DNA of 64,000 nucleotides from JAYODW01 sp038116745 (GCA_038116745.1 JAYODW010000013.1:1-64000), one strand, 5' to 3'; numbered from the stretch's first letter, positions 53,496 to 63,073 are shown. Numbers and translations are program-made. The notes: a model not told the origin generated them from the sequence alone.

Positions 53496-55967
53496 TCAGT
53501 CCGCCAGACGCAGGACCGTGCTCGCTGCGCGGCGGTGGGTTACGACTGCGGCGGCCAGCCCGACAGCCCCGACCACCGCAACACCCAGTGCGACTCCGGT
53601 CAGGACGGTCAGCGCTGCAGGGGCATAAGGAATCTTGAGCACGAAAAATGCGATCGCCCAGCCCAGCGCGCAGGCGCCGGCGGCGCCAGTGACACCGGCG
53701 ACCGCTCCGATCGCGACGAACTCCGTCAGGGTCGCTCGGAATATGAATTTACGGGAGGCGCCCAGCGTCTTTAGAACAGCGACGTCCAGGCGACGTTCCT
53801 GCTGGCCGGCCTGGATAGCGGCGACCAGAACCACGATGCCAGCCGCCAGCGCGAAGCTGAATACCCAGGTCAGGCTGCTTCCGATACGCTGCATGACCCC
53901 CCTAATCTGCGTCATCAAGGTGTCCACATCGATCACCGTGACGCTGGGGAATTCTGCTACCAGCTCCGAGAGCAGTGACCGCTGCTCAGATTCCAGGAAA
54001 AAGCTGGTGATGAAAGTTGCGGGTTGCGACGTGAGCAGATCTGGGGTTGAGACTACAAAAAAATTGACCTCAAAGCTGTCCCATTCAACATGGCGCAGAC
54101 TCGTGACCCTGCCGGTGACGGCCTTGTCAGCGACCTGGAAGCGGAGCTCATCGTTCAATTCAATACCAAGCGTCTCGGCGAGACCGATTTCCACAGAGAG
54201 CTCAGCGGAAGCTCCGCTCGACCACCAGCGACCTGCCTCAAGTCTGTTGTCCGGCTTCAACTTTTCGGCGTAGGAGAGGTTGAATTCCCGATCGGCGAGG
54301 CGTCTTGCTCTTGCGTCCTCGTAGGCTTCAGGGTCGACGGCAGTGCCGTTAATTTCGACGAGACGACCGCGGATCATCGGGTAGAACCGGGTGTCAGGTA
54401 CGCCGCGTGCTGTCAGGAAACTTGCGAGCGCCTCGACTTCGGTCGGTTGGATATTGATCAGGAACTGGTTCGGCGCTCGCTCTGGCAGCCTGGCTGTCCA
54501 CTGCGCCATGAGATCGCCTCGAATAAGGCCCAGCAGCAGGATGATTGCGATGCCGAGACCCAGTGCCGTGCTCTGTACAACCGACAGGCGCGCGCGCCGG
54601 GCGAGTGCCGCAAGTCCGAAGCGCCAGTCGACTCCGGTGTGGGAACGCAGACGCGTGACCATCTGGATCATAAACAGTGACAGTCCGGCGATCAGGGCGG
54701 CTGACAGAGAGATCCCTGCGAGACCTATCGCGATCAGCTTTGCATTGCCCAGATACCAGGGTGCAGCACAGATCAGCGTCAGCAGTACCGAAAGCAAAGC
54801 TTTGTAACCTAGTCCTGCCGGCAAGCGGCGGTCTCGCAGGAGGATAGTACTGACCGGCAGCGCGCAGAGTCGGTTCATGGCGGGGAGCGCACAGCCCCCT
54901 AGCACCAGAACAGCAGTCGCGCCTCCGTGAAGAAAGGGGACTACGGAAATTACCGTTCGCGCAAGAAACACGCGCGGCGCAAATTCGTACAGCATCCATA
55001 GATGGAACAGCCATGCAGATCCGCCTCCGAGAGCGCTGGCAAGAAGAGCGATCAACAGAAGCTCTATCGCGACGATCAGGCGGATCTGCGCGCGTTCGAG
55101 GCCGAGGGTTTTCAGTAAGGCGATGGTGGGTTCCTGATGGTCCCGGTAAGAGAGTGCACTGAGGCTGATACCGATTGCAGCAAGCATCACCCCGACGAAT
55201 GCTGCCAGCGCCAGAAAGCGGCGCGCCTGGTCGAACGAGCCCTGAATCTCCGGCCGGGCTGCCTGCGGCTCGATAAATTTATCTCCGGGGCGCAGTTCCA
55301 GGCGCGACCTGAGACGCGCGGTCATTTCGGGTGATCCTGCAACCTGCATCGTGTGGGTCAGCCGGCTCGCAGGCAGCACAAGACCCGAGGCATCGAGATC
55401 TTCCATGGCGATCATCACGCGCGGCGCAAGCGCGAACAGGTCTCCTCCATAGTCTGGCTCCGTCAGCAGCATCTGCGACAGAACCAGTTTCCGGTTGCCG
55501 ACAGACAGGGTGTCTCCCGGCGTAACCTTGAGCAGCTGGAATAACCGCGGGTCCGCCCACGCCTCTCCGGGCGCAGGCCCTTTGGAACGCTCACTTGAGC
55601 TTTCCTGTAATGATCGTGCGACCCGCAGCTTTCCACGCAGCGGGTACGCCGCACTGACTGCTTTGAGGCGCACCAGCTGCAGTCGTCCTGCGTGGACCAC
55701 GACGCTGCGTAAAGTGGCAGTGTGCGAGACGGACAGGCCCAGCATCCGCGCCAGCCTCTCGTCTGTTTCCGGGATGGGGTGACGCGAGACGAGAGCGAGA
55801 TCCCCCGCCAGAAGATTGCTGGATTCCGCGACGAGAACCTGCTCTACGCGGTTCGCGATGAGGCTTACGGAAACGGTGGTGGCAACGGCCAGGGTGGTAG
55901 CGACGAGGATGAGAGTGATCCGCCCACTGACGAAATCACGTTCCAACATCCGCAGTGCAAGGGTCAA
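53496..55967 (-). CDS. ybbP: YbbP-type ABC transporter permease (FtsX family)
   Basis: An 823-residue membrane protein with two FtsX-like permease domains and extended periplasmic loops (YbbP of E. coli is about 804). I place the start at a TTG at 55967, which gives TLALRMLERDFVSGRITLI, the family start; the frame is open to 56066 but that part overlaps the ATPase gene. With YbbA it forms a type VII, MacB-related transporter that probably works on envelope lipids or lipoproteins; cargo unknown. Confidence 0.87.
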   Translation of the reverse strand: MTLALRMLERDFVSGRITLILVATTLAVATTVSVSLIANRVEQVLVAESSNLLAGDLALVSRHPIPETDERLARMLGLSVSHTATLRSVVVHAGRLQLVRLKAVSAAYPLRGKLRVARSLQESSSERSKGPAPGEAWADPRLFQLLKVTPGDTLSVGNRKLVLSQMLLTEPDYGGDLFALAPRVMIAMEDLDASGLVLPASRLTHTMQVAGSPEMTARLRSRLELRPGDKFIEPQAARPEIQGSFDQARRFLALAAFVGVMLAAIGISLSALSYRDHQEPTIALLKTLGLERAQIRLIVAIELLLIALLASALGGGSAWLFHLWMLYEFAPRVFLARTVISVVPFLHGGATAVLVLGGCALPAMNRLCALPVSTILLRDRRLPAGLGYKALLSVLLTLICAAPWYLGNAKLIAIGLAGISLSAALIAGLSLFMIQMVTRLRSHTGVDWRFGLAALARRARLSVVQSTALGLGIAIILLLGLIRGDLMAQWTARLPERAPNQFLINIQPTEVEALASFLTARGVPDTRFYPMIRGRLVEINGTAVDPEAYEDARARRLADREFNLSYAEKLKPDNRLEAGRWWSSGASAELSVEIGLAETLGIELNDELRFQVADKAVTGRVTSLRHVEWDSFEVNFFVVSTPDLLTSQPATFITSFFLESEQRSLLSELVAEFPSVTVIDVDTLMTQIRGVMQRIGSSLTWVFSFALAAGIVVLVAAIQAGQQERRLDVAVLKTLGASRKFIFRATLTEFVAIGAVAGVTGAAGACALGWAIAFFVLKIPYAPAALTVLTGVALGVAVVGAVGLAAAVVTHRRAASTVLRLAD

Positions 55968-55983
55968 GCTCGACGCAGTTTCC

Positions 55984-56655
55984 CTAAGCCTCAATGAGAC
56001 GTCCCCCTCCGAGCGCGATCTGTCTGTCGCACGCAGCGGCCAGCACCAGGTCATGAGTGACAACAACCAGAGTGCCGCCGCGCTCCGTGTGAAGCTCGAA
56101 CATCAGCTCGGCAACCGTTTTCGCGTTTATGGCGTCGAGATTCCCGGTAGGTTCGTCAGCGAACAGAATCTCTGGCTCGGTGCTGAAGGCTCGGGCCAGC
56201 GCGACCCGCTGTTGTTCTCCGCCAGAGAGCTGTCGCGGATAGTGGTCCAGCCGATCATCCAACCCGACCCGCTCCAAAAGTTCGCGAGCACGAACCTTTG
56301 TGTTTTTTGCATTTTGGAGTTCAAGCGGCAGCATGACATTTTCCAGCGCGGTGAAACTGGGTATCAGGTGAAATGCCTGGAATACAAAGCCGACCAGTTC
56401 GCGTCGAAGACGTGCGCGTCCGTCCTCGTCAAGGGACGTTAGGTCCTGCCCGCGCAGTACGATACGACCGGCGCTTGGCACGTCGAGACCGGCCAGCAGG
56501 CTGAGGAGCGTTGTCTTGCCGGAGCCGGACACGCCGGTAATCGCAACCTGCTCTCCGGCGGCTATGGTCAGATTCACGTCATCCAGGATGCGCAGCTCCC
56601 CCCGCGGTCCATCTACGACCTTAGTGATATGCTCAGCGGTTATGATCGTCGCCAT
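55984..56655 (-). CDS. ybbA: ABC transporter ATPase YbbA
   Basis: A 223-residue ATPase of the LolD/MacB type. Walker A GVSGSGKTTLL, signature LSGGEQQRVALARAF, Walker B ILFADEPTGNLDA, switch His in VVVTHD. It pairs with YbbP, whose gene follows after 16 bases. The ATG at 56655 is preferred to the upstream start at 56742; it overlaps the divergent tesA start codon by two bases. Confidence 0.91.
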   Translation of the reverse strand: MATIITAEHITKVVDGPRGELRILDDVNLTIAAGEQVAITGVSGSGKTTLLSLLAGLDVPSAGRIVLRGQDLTSLDEDGRARLRRELVGFVFQAFHLIPSFTALENVMLPLELQNAKNTKVRARELLERVGLDDRLDHYPRQLSGGEQQRVALARAFSTEPEILFADEPTGNLDAINAKTVAELMFELHTERGGTLVVVTHDLVLAAACDRQIALGGGRLIEA

Positions 56656-57298
56656 GCGGAAGTTCCGGGGCTTCTTATTGGTGGTGTTTCTGCTGAGCAG
56701 CGGCACGACTGCGGCTACCGAAAGCCTGATGCCGCTACTCATTCTGGGCGATTCTCTGAGCGCTGCTTACGGGATCCCGATACCCAGCAGCTGGCCGCGA
56801 CTCCTGGCTACCCGAATCCGCGAGTCAGGCTATAAATATTCTGTTGTGAATGCCAGCATCAGCGGGGAGACCACCGCCGGCGGCGCGCGCCGCGTCGAAC
56901 TCCTGATGGCTGAACACGCACCCGGCGTGGTGTTTATTGCCTTGGGTGCGAATGATGGATTACGTGGCACCGACCCGGGAGAAACCGAGACTAACCTGAC
57001 GGCTATCGTGGGTACCGCCAAAAAACATGGCGCCGAAGTTGTGTTGATGAAAGTGCGCTTGCCGCCCAACTACGGGCCGCAGTATCTCGCGGCATTCGAG
57101 GCGATTTTCGAGCGGGTTGCGGGCGCAGAGCAGGTTGCATTGGCACCGTTCATGCTCGAAAGCCTGGCGAGCGAAAGCCGGGCCTTCCAGCCCGACGGGC
57201 TGCACCCTGTGGCGGAGGTGCAGCCGATGATTCTCGATGAGCTCTGGCCGTCTCTGAAAGACGCCATGGAGCGCGCCCAGAGGACGCATGTAGAGTGA
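56654..57298 (+). CDS. tesA: Exported GDSL thioesterase/lysophospholipase TesA
   Basis: A 214-residue SGNH hydrolase (208 in E. coli TesA). A signal peptide (FLLVVFLLSSGTTAA) directs it to the periplasm. The catalytic blocks are GDSLSAAYG, the GAND block (ALGANDGLRG), and DGLHPV with the Asp and His. Divergent from ybbA-ybbP, as in E. coli. The start is the ATG at 56654 or one four codons upstream at 56642. Hydrolyses acyl thioesters and lysolipids. Confidence 0.92.
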   Translation: MRKFRGFLLVVFLLSSGTTAATESLMPLLILGDSLSAAYGIPIPSSWPRLLATRIRESGYKYSVVNASISGETTAGGARRVELLMAEHAPGVVFIALGANDGLRGTDPGETETNLTAIVGTAKKHGAEVVLMKVRLPPNYGPQYLAAFEAIFERVAGAEQVALAPFMLESLASESRAFQPDGLHPVAEVQPMILDELWPSLKDAMERAQRTHVE

Positions 57299-57876
57299 AG
57301 TTCTGTAGTCATTGTGGCTCTTCGGAGATGAACTGGCGGGTGCCGGATGGAGACAATCGTCCACGCCATGTCTGTGGCTCGTGCAGTGAAATTTTTTATC
57401 AGAACCCGAATATCGTCGCCGGCTGCATCCCTGTGTGGGAGGACAGAATTCTGCTGTGTAAGCGCGCCATTGAGCCCCGCTACGGGTGGTGGACGCTGCC
57501 GGCTGGTTTCATGGAGAACGGTGAGACCACGGTTGAGGCAGCAGCGCGCGAAACACTCGAAGAAGCATCGACCCTGGTTGATGTTGACGGTTTATTCGCA
57601 GTGTTCAACCTGCCGCAGATCAATCAGGTATACATGATGTTTCTGGCCCGTTTGCGGGCGTTGGATTTTGGGCCAGGGAGTGAAAGCCTCGAATGTCGTT
57701 TGTACGACGAAAGTGAGATCCCGTGGTCAGAGCTGGCTTTCCCGACTATTACACATACCCTCGAGTTTTATTTTGCAGACCGACGTCGCGGGAGTTTCGA
57801 TCTGCACATCGGCGACATTGTCCGCGAAGGCTCAACAGCTACTTTTCATCATCGGCGAGAACTGCAGAACGTGTAG
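57295..57876 (+). CDS. NUDIX hydrolase with zinc ribbon (NudC-like)
   Basis: A 193-residue protein. An N-terminal zinc ribbon (CSHCGSSE ... CGSC) is followed by a NUDIX domain with the box GFMENGETTVEAAARETLEEAS; the usual Gly at the end of the box is Ser. Family members hydrolyse NADH or other nucleoside-diphosphate compounds. Shorter than full NudC (about 257). The GTG start overlaps the end of tesA. Confidence 0.86.
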   Translation: MKFCSHCGSSEMNWRVPDGDNRPRHVCGSCSEIFYQNPNIVAGCIPVWEDRILLCKRAIEPRYGWWTLPAGFMENGETTVEAAARETLEEASTLVDVDGLFAVFNLPQINQVYMMFLARLRALDFGPGSESLECRLYDESEIPWSELAFPTITHTLEFYFADRRRGSFDLHIGDIVREGSTATFHHRRELQNV

Positions 57877-57982
57877 CCAGTGGTTCCACGCGCGCAGGGT
57901 CTATTAGTGATCGACATCCCGCCTCTCGTGCGGTGCAACGGTCGTCACGAACACAACGATCAAAGAAGGAGAAGACAGGAAA

Positions 57983-59170
57983 ATGATTAAGCCACACGGT
58001 GCCGACGAGCTGGCACCCCGATTCATTGAAGACGCAAGCGCCCGTGACGCAGCACTGTCGGCTGCAGGGCAGCTGCCTTCAATTGTGGTGTCGTCAGCAG
58101 CGGCGGCGAATGCAGTCATGCTCGGAGCGGGCTATTTCACACCGCTCAGCGGGTATCAAACGAAGGCGGACGCGTTGTCCATCGCGGAAAACATGTGCAC
58201 TGCGGACGGACTGTTCTGGCCAGTGCCGGTTTTGAACCTGGTCACCGATGCCGGTCAGTTGCGTCTCGGAGATCGCGTAGCCCTGCGCGATCCCAATGTG
58301 CCTGGCGAGCCCGTGCTGGCGATCCAGACGATCACAACTATCGAGACGCTTTCTGACGCCGACATGCGGCTGATTACCGAGCGGGTTTTCGGCACGCTGG
58401 ACGCCGAGCATCCTGGGGTCGCAACGTTTCAGGGACAGGGGCGGGTCCTGCTGGCTGGACCGATCGAAGTGTTGAATTACAGCTACTTCGAAACCGACTT
58501 TCCCGACACGTTTCGGACTGCGACCCAGATCCGTAACGAGATGGCACAGCGGGGCTGGTCGCGCGTCGTTGCCTTCCAGACCCGCAACCCCATGCACCTT
58601 GCGCATGAGGAGCTGTGCCGGATGGCGCAGCAGGCAGTGCAGGCTGATGGGATCCTCATTCACATGCTGCTCGGAAAATTGAAACCCGGTGACATACCTG
58701 CAGATGTCAGGGACGCCTCCATTCGAAAAATGGTTGACGTTTATTTCCCGCCCAACACAGTGATGGTGACCGGTTACGGTTTTGACATGCTTTATGCGGG
58801 CCCAAGAGAGGCCGTGCTACATGCGCTTTTCCGTCAGAATGCCGGCTGCACGCACTTCATAGTCGGTCGCGACCACGCGGGTGTCGGAAGCTATTACGGA
58901 GCTTTCGAAGCGCAGGAAATCTTCCGCACGGCGGTCCCGGAGAACGCGCTGGATATCGAGATTTTTGAGGCTGATCACACGGCGTTTTCAAAGAAGCTCG
59001 GACGCGTTGTCATGATGCGGGATGCACCTGATCACGCACCCGAAGATTTTGTTCTGCTTTCCGGAACCAAAGTGAGGGAAATGCTGAGTGCAGGTCAGCC
59101 CTTGCCCGCCGAGTTTGCGCGTCCCGAAGTTGCTGAAATTCTCATGCACTACTATCAGAGCAACGCCTGA
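57983..59170 (+). CDS. sat: Sulfate adenylyltransferase, single-subunit Sat type
   Basis: A 395-residue ATP sulfurylase of the Sat/Met3 family that makes APS from ATP and sulfate, or ATP from APS in sulfur oxidisers. Motifs: QTRNPMHLAHEELCR, VGRDHAGVGSYYG and LSGTKVREMLSAG. The heterodimeric CysDN form of E. coli is not in the window. GAAGGAGAAG precedes the ATG. Probably assimilatory here; no dsr, apr or sox genes are near. Confidence 0.95.
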   Translation: MIKPHGADELAPRFIEDASARDAALSAAGQLPSIVVSSAAAANAVMLGAGYFTPLSGYQTKADALSIAENMCTADGLFWPVPVLNLVTDAGQLRLGDRVALRDPNVPGEPVLAIQTITTIETLSDADMRLITERVFGTLDAEHPGVATFQGQGRVLLAGPIEVLNYSYFETDFPDTFRTATQIRNEMAQRGWSRVVAFQTRNPMHLAHEELCRMAQQAVQADGILIHMLLGKLKPGDIPADVRDASIRKMVDVYFPPNTVMVTGYGFDMLYAGPREAVLHALFRQNAGCTHFIVGRDHAGVGSYYGAFEAQEIFRTAVPENALDIEIFEADHTAFSKKLGRVVMMRDAPDHAPEDFVLLSGTKVREMLSAGQPLPAEFARPEVAEILMHYYQSNA

Positions 59171-59183
59171 GCGAGACGTTCCC

Positions 59184-59528
59184 ATGGCCAACAAAACGCT
59201 GTTTGAAAAGATTATCGATCGCGAGATTCCGGCGGATATCGTTCACGAAGACGAACGCTGTATCGCGTTTCGCGATATCAACCCCCAGGCCCCGGTCCAT
59301 GTTCTGGTGTGTCCCAGAAAGCCACTGGCCAAGGTCGCCGAGGGAACGGTGGAGGATGCGGAGCTGCTCGGGCACCTCCTGTTAACCGCCGCAGGGGTGG
59401 CTGAGCGGGAAGGCTGCGGAGATGGATTTCGTCTGGTCGTGAATAACGGCGAGGCGGCAGGGCAGACGGTGTTTCATCTGCACGTGCATGTCCTGGGTGG
59501 GCGCAGCCTGGGGTGGCCGCCGGGCTAG
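59184..59528 (+). CDS. HIT-family (HINT-like) nucleotide hydrolase
   Basis: A 114-residue HINT-type protein. It starts TLFEKIIDREIPADIVHEDERCIAFRDINPQAPVH and ends with the histidine triad HLHVHVLGGR. ATG at 59184, 13 bases after the sat stop. HINT enzymes hydrolyse AMP-linked phosphoramidates and may also act on APS-type compounds, which would suit the sat neighbour; that is inference. Convergent with rho. Confidence 0.92.
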   Translation: MANKTLFEKIIDREIPADIVHEDERCIAFRDINPQAPVHVLVCPRKPLAKVAEGTVEDAELLGHLLLTAAGVAEREGCGDGFRLVVNNGEAAGQTVFHLHVHVLGGRSLGWPPG

Positions 59529-59577
59529 GGACTTCCGAAGCGGGTAACTACAGGCTGGGGCGTGTGGTTGCCTCGCT

Positions 59578-60834
59578 TCAACGCTTCATGGCGTCGAAGA
59601 AATCAGCGTTATTTTTCGTCGCCTTAAGGCGCTCCAGAAGGAATTCCATCGCGGCAATCTCCTCCATGGGATGCAGGAGCTTCCGCAAGATCCACATTTT
59701 TTGAAGTTCGTCGGGCTTGGTGAGGATCTCCTCCCGACGCGTTCCCGAGCGATTGATATTGACCGCCGGGAATATTCTCTTCTCGGCGATCTTTCTGTCG
59801 AGGTGAACTTCCATGTTGCCCGTCCCTTTGAACTCCTCGTAGATCACATCGTCCATCCGCGAACCGGTGTCTATCAGGGCCGTTGCCATGATAGTCAGGC
59901 TGCCCCCTTCTTCAATGTTTCTCGCCGCGCCGAAGAAGCGCTTGGGTCGCTGAAGCGCATTGGCGTCAACACCGCCAGTCAGTACTTTGCCCGAGGAAGG
60001 CACCACGGTGTTATAGGCGCGTGCCAGTCGGGTGATTGAATCGAGCAGGATGATTACGTCGCGCTTATGCTCAACGAGGCGTTTCGCTTTCTCGATCACC
60101 ATTTCAGCGACCTGAACGTGGCGACTCGCAGGTTCATCAAACGTGCTTGAGATCACTTCTCCACGCACCGAGCGCTGCATTTCGGTGACCTCTTCAGGTC
60201 GCTCATCAATAAGCAGCACAATGAGATAGCAATCCGGATGATTGACCTCCAGAGAGTGCGCAATGCTCTGGAGCATCATCGTTTTCCCGGCCTTGGGCGG
60301 CGAGATGATGAGACCACGCTGCCCCTTGCCGATAGGGGAGGCCAGGTCGATTACCCGGGGGGTCAGATCCTCTGTACTGCCGTTCCCCAGCTCGAGCTGG
60401 AGACGCTGCTGCGGAAAAAGAGGAGTGAGGTTCTCGAACAGAACTTTGTTTTTAGCGTTTTCAGGCGGCTCGTAGTTAATTTCTCCGACCTTCAGCAGCG
60501 CGAAGTAGCGCTCCCCATCTTTTGGCGGCCGGATTTTTCCGGAAATGGTGTCACCCGTACGCAGGTTGAAACGTCTGATCTGACTGGGGGATACGTAGAT
60601 ATCGTCGGGGCCGGCCAGGTACGAGCAATCGTTAGAACGCAGGAAACCGAAACCGTCCTGAAGAATTTCCAGCACGCCGTCTCCGGAAATGTCTTCGCCC
60701 TTTTTCGCATGGGCCTTGAGGATGCTGAAAATGACGTCCTGCTTGCGCGAGCGGGAGACACCGTCGATGCCCATCTGATCAGCAAGGTTAACGAGTTCCG
60801 AGGCGGGCTTCCGTTTGAGTTCAGTGAGATTCAT
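59578..60834 (-). CDS. rho: Transcription termination factor Rho
   Basis: A 418-residue RNA-dependent hexameric ATPase (419 in E. coli). MNLTELKRKPASELVNLADQMG is the family start, the RNA-binding cold-shock domain holds GFGFLRS, Walker A is PPKAGKTMML, Walker B is DVIILLDSITRLARAYN, and the Q/R loops follow. ATG at 60834. A leader of about 200 bases up to trxA may allow autoregulation, which is known for rho. Confidence 0.97.
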   Translation of the reverse strand: MNLTELKRKPASELVNLADQMGIDGVSRSRKQDVIFSILKAHAKKGEDISGDGVLEILQDGFGFLRSNDCSYLAGPDDIYVSPSQIRRFNLRTGDTISGKIRPPKDGERYFALLKVGEINYEPPENAKNKVLFENLTPLFPQQRLQLELGNGSTEDLTPRVIDLASPIGKGQRGLIISPPKAGKTMMLQSIAHSLEVNHPDCYLIVLLIDERPEEVTEMQRSVRGEVISSTFDEPASRHVQVAEMVIEKAKRLVEHKRDVIILLDSITRLARAYNTVVPSSGKVLTGGVDANALQRPKRFFGAARNIEEGGSLTIMATALIDTGSRMDDVIYEEFKGTGNMEVHLDRKIAEKRIFPAVNINRSGTRREEILTKPDELQKMWILRKLLHPMEEIAAMEFLLERLKATKNNADFFDAMKR

Positions 60835-60993
60835 GTCGAGACTTTGAGAGCTGGGCGCTTTAATCACACGCAGAGAGCGCGGACGGCAGCGCGTTGAGGG
60901 AATATTGTCAGGGTTCGGGGGTCAGGCTCGGTGAAGAAGTGAGCCTGTGCCGGACATTAGCACGCAGTTTGGCGGTCGTCTAGCGTGCTCGAC

Positions 60994-61027
60994 CCTGGCC
61001 CGCAGCTGCCTCTGCAGAGCGGCCAGG
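60994..61027 (-). terminator. Hairpin after trxA, possible terminator
   Basis: CCTGGCC and GGCCAGG arms enclosing a CTGC/GCAG inner pairing, 14 bases past the trxA stop. It is a strong stem but has no T-tract, so it may end transcription only partly or belong to the rho leader. Confidence 0.45.
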
Positions 61028-61040
61028 AACAATGGAGTGG

Positions 61041-61367
61041 TCAGATATTGGCGTCGATGAAGGCCGTCAATTGCGACTTGGTCAGGGCCCCGACATGCGT
61101 CGCGACAATGTCGCCATCCTTGAACAGCATCAAGGTTGGGATGCCGCGGATTCCGTATTTCGCGGAGGTGGCTTGATTCTGGTCGACATCGAGCTTGGCC
61201 ACCGTGACCTTAGTGCCGTACTCGCCGGAAACTTCCTCCAAGATCGGGGCGATCATCTTGCAGGGCCCGCACCACTCCGCCCAGTAATCGACCAGAACGG
61301 GGCGCTCGGATTTCAGCACATCAGAATCGAAGGAATCATCGGTAACGTGGATGAGGTTTTCACTCAT
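61041..61367 (-). CDS. trxA: Thioredoxin 1
   Basis: A 108-residue thioredoxin with the active site WCGPCKM and family segments VLVDYWAEWCGPC and GIRGIPTLMLFKDG. The same length class as E. coli TrxA. Upstream of rho on the same strand, the usual gammaproteobacterial order. Confidence 0.97.
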   Translation of the reverse strand: MSENLIHVTDDSFDSDVLKSERPVLVDYWAEWCGPCKMIAPILEEVSGEYGTKVTVAKLDVDQNQATSAKYGIRGIPTLMLFKDGDIVATHVGALTKSQLTAFIDANI

Positions 61368-61605
61368 GGGCTTTCTATTTCTCTAGACGGTGACATGGAG
61401 GCGAACATTCTCGATGTTTAACAAATCGCATTGCAAGTGCCGACCGACATAGGGCGGGCGCTTTCCGTAGGCCCATTGCACCTTTCTGTGCAGCTGGCAG
61501 TGGCGCCGAGATAGTCAGACACTGGGTCGGGACGCGTGGACCCAAGCCCGGAGTCGCAAGGTGTAAACTCCGCTCTCCACAACAACTTCCTATCATCTCA
61601 GCGAT

Positions 61606-61755
61606 ATGCGCCTGGCTCTCACCCTCCGGATTCTGACTAAAGCTCTCCAGCTTGGGCTGCTCTTGCTCTTCCTTGGCGCGTGCGGCCAGAAAGGCGACCT
61701 TTATCTCCCTGATGAGCCGCAGGAATCGGGCGCATCCTCGCTGACCGCACCCTGA
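61606..61755 (+). CDS. lptM: LptM (YifL)-type small lipoprotein
   Basis: A 49-residue lipoprotein. A hydrophobic signal (LGLLLLFLGAC) ends in a lipobox Cys at residue 26, followed at once by GQKGDLYLPDEP, the short conserved GxKGxLYxP motif of LptM, which helps LptD mature in the outer membrane. Its position in front of lysA matches the yifL location next to lysine-pathway genes. Confidence 0.88.
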   Translation: MRLALTLRILTKALQLGLLLLFLGACGQKGDLYLPDEPQESGASSLTAP

Positions 61756-61786
61756 AGTTGATTCTCACGACGGAATAATCTCTCTA

Positions 61787-63037
61787 GTGGAACTCGAATT
61801 TCGACACGGGCAACTGTGGCTCGATGGCGTCGCTTTGAATGCTGTCGCCGAGGAAGTCGGAACACCGGCTTATGTGTATTCCCGGGCGAGGATTGAGAGT
61901 AACTGGCGGTCATATCAGCGTGCCTTCGGAGCGCGCGGGCATCGGCTCTGTTACGCGGTCAAAGCCAATGACAATCTCTCCGTGCTGCAGTTGCTGGTGC
62001 GCCAGGGTGCCGGTTTTGACATCGTTTCCGGTGGTGAACTCGAACGCGTCCTGACGGTGGGCGCAGATCCGGCGTTAATAGTCTTTTCCGGGGTCGGTAA
62101 ATCCGCTGCAGAAATTGAACGCGCCCTGCAATGCGGTATTGGATGCCTTAACGTTGAGTCGGCTGCGGAACTGGCAAGAGTTGCGGATATCGCTGAGCGA
62201 ATCAGCAAAACGGCGAGATTCGCAATTCGGGTCAACCCGGATATCGATCCTGGTACGCATCCCTACATCGCAACAGGACTGAAGGAAAGCAAGTTCGGCG
62301 TTCCGTTCCCGCAGGCCAGAAAGCTGTATGCCGAAGCGCTGGAACATCCTTGGCTGAGTGCGTGCGGAGTTGCGTGCCATATTGGTTCTCAGCTGACCTC
62401 TATCGCCCCGATGATCGAGGCTGTTCGCGAGGTCGTGCATCTGGCCGTTGAACTGAGCAGTCTGGGACACCCGATCTCGCACGTCGATGTTGGAGGCGGG
62501 CTGGGGATCCGGTACGCCGACGAGCACCCGCCGCCCGTCGAGTCCCTCGTGGAAGCCGTCATGAAAGAGGTTCCTGAGCAGTTCGAAATCCACATGGAGC
62601 CTGGCCGGTCGGTGGTTGGCAACGCTGGCGTGCTGCTGGCCCGGGTTGAATATGTCAAGCGCTCCGAAGCCAAGAATTTTGTCGTGGTGGATGCGGCGAT
62701 GAACGACCTGCTACGCCCGGCGCTCTATCAGGCCTGGCATGAGGTGTTGAGATGCAGCGCCGCTGGTCCTGCAGAGGAGGCTGAATTGTGCGATATCGTT
62801 GGACCAGTGTGCGAGAGCGGCGACTGGTTAGCCCAAGACCGTTACCTCGTGGCTACTGAGGGCGACCTGCTGGCCTTCAACTGCGCCGGCGCCTATGGCT
62901 TTGTCATGTCATCCAATTACAATGCGCGGCCGCGCCCCGTCGAGGTGCTGGTCGAAGGCGACACATTCAGAATCGTGCGTCAGCGCGAGTCGGTACGCGA
63001 CTTGATGAGAAGCGAGCGAGAGCTCCTGAGGTCGTGA
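61787..63037 (+). CDS. lysA: Diaminopimelate decarboxylase
   Basis: A 416-residue fold-type III PLP enzyme that makes lysine from meso-diaminopimelate. The PLP lysine is Lys59 in CYAVKANDN; the HIGSQLTS and DVGGGLGI segments and the C-terminal GPVCESGDWLAQDR with the active-site Cys are present. GTG start at 61787, 31 bases after lptM, so the two likely share a transcript. The dapF gene that often follows is not here; glnA is next. Confidence 0.95.
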   Translation: MELEFRHGQLWLDGVALNAVAEEVGTPAYVYSRARIESNWRSYQRAFGARGHRLCYAVKANDNLSVLQLLVRQGAGFDIVSGGELERVLTVGADPALIVFSGVGKSAAEIERALQCGIGCLNVESAAELARVADIAERISKTARFAIRVNPDIDPGTHPYIATGLKESKFGVPFPQARKLYAEALEHPWLSACGVACHIGSQLTSIAPMIEAVREVVHLAVELSSLGHPISHVDVGGGLGIRYADEHPPPVESLVEAVMKEVPEQFEIHMEPGRSVVGNAGVLLARVEYVKRSEAKNFVVVDAAMNDLLRPALYQAWHEVLRCSAAGPAEEAELCDIVGPVCESGDWLAQDRYLVATEGDLLAFNCAGAYGFVMSSNYNARPRPVEVLVEGDTFRIVRQRESVRDLMRSERELLRS

Positions 63038-63054
63038 CGCACGATGATGGTGCA
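63038..63054 (+). promoter_or_regulatory. NtrC-type enhancer site 1 before glnA
   Basis: CGCACGATGATGGTGCA closely matches the 17-base NtrC consensus TGCACCATATTGGTGCA: dyad arms GCAC and GGTGCA. It starts immediately after the lysA stop codon. Confidence 0.68.
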
Positions 63055-63056
63055 GC

Positions 63057-63073
63057 CCCCTGAGATTGGTGCA
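63057..63073 (+). promoter_or_regulatory. NtrC-type half-site 2 before glnA
   Basis: The right half ATTGGTGCA is perfect against the NtrC consensus while the left half is not. Nineteen bases (about two helical turns) separate it from the first site, the usual spacing for paired NtrC dimers. Confidence 0.5.
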
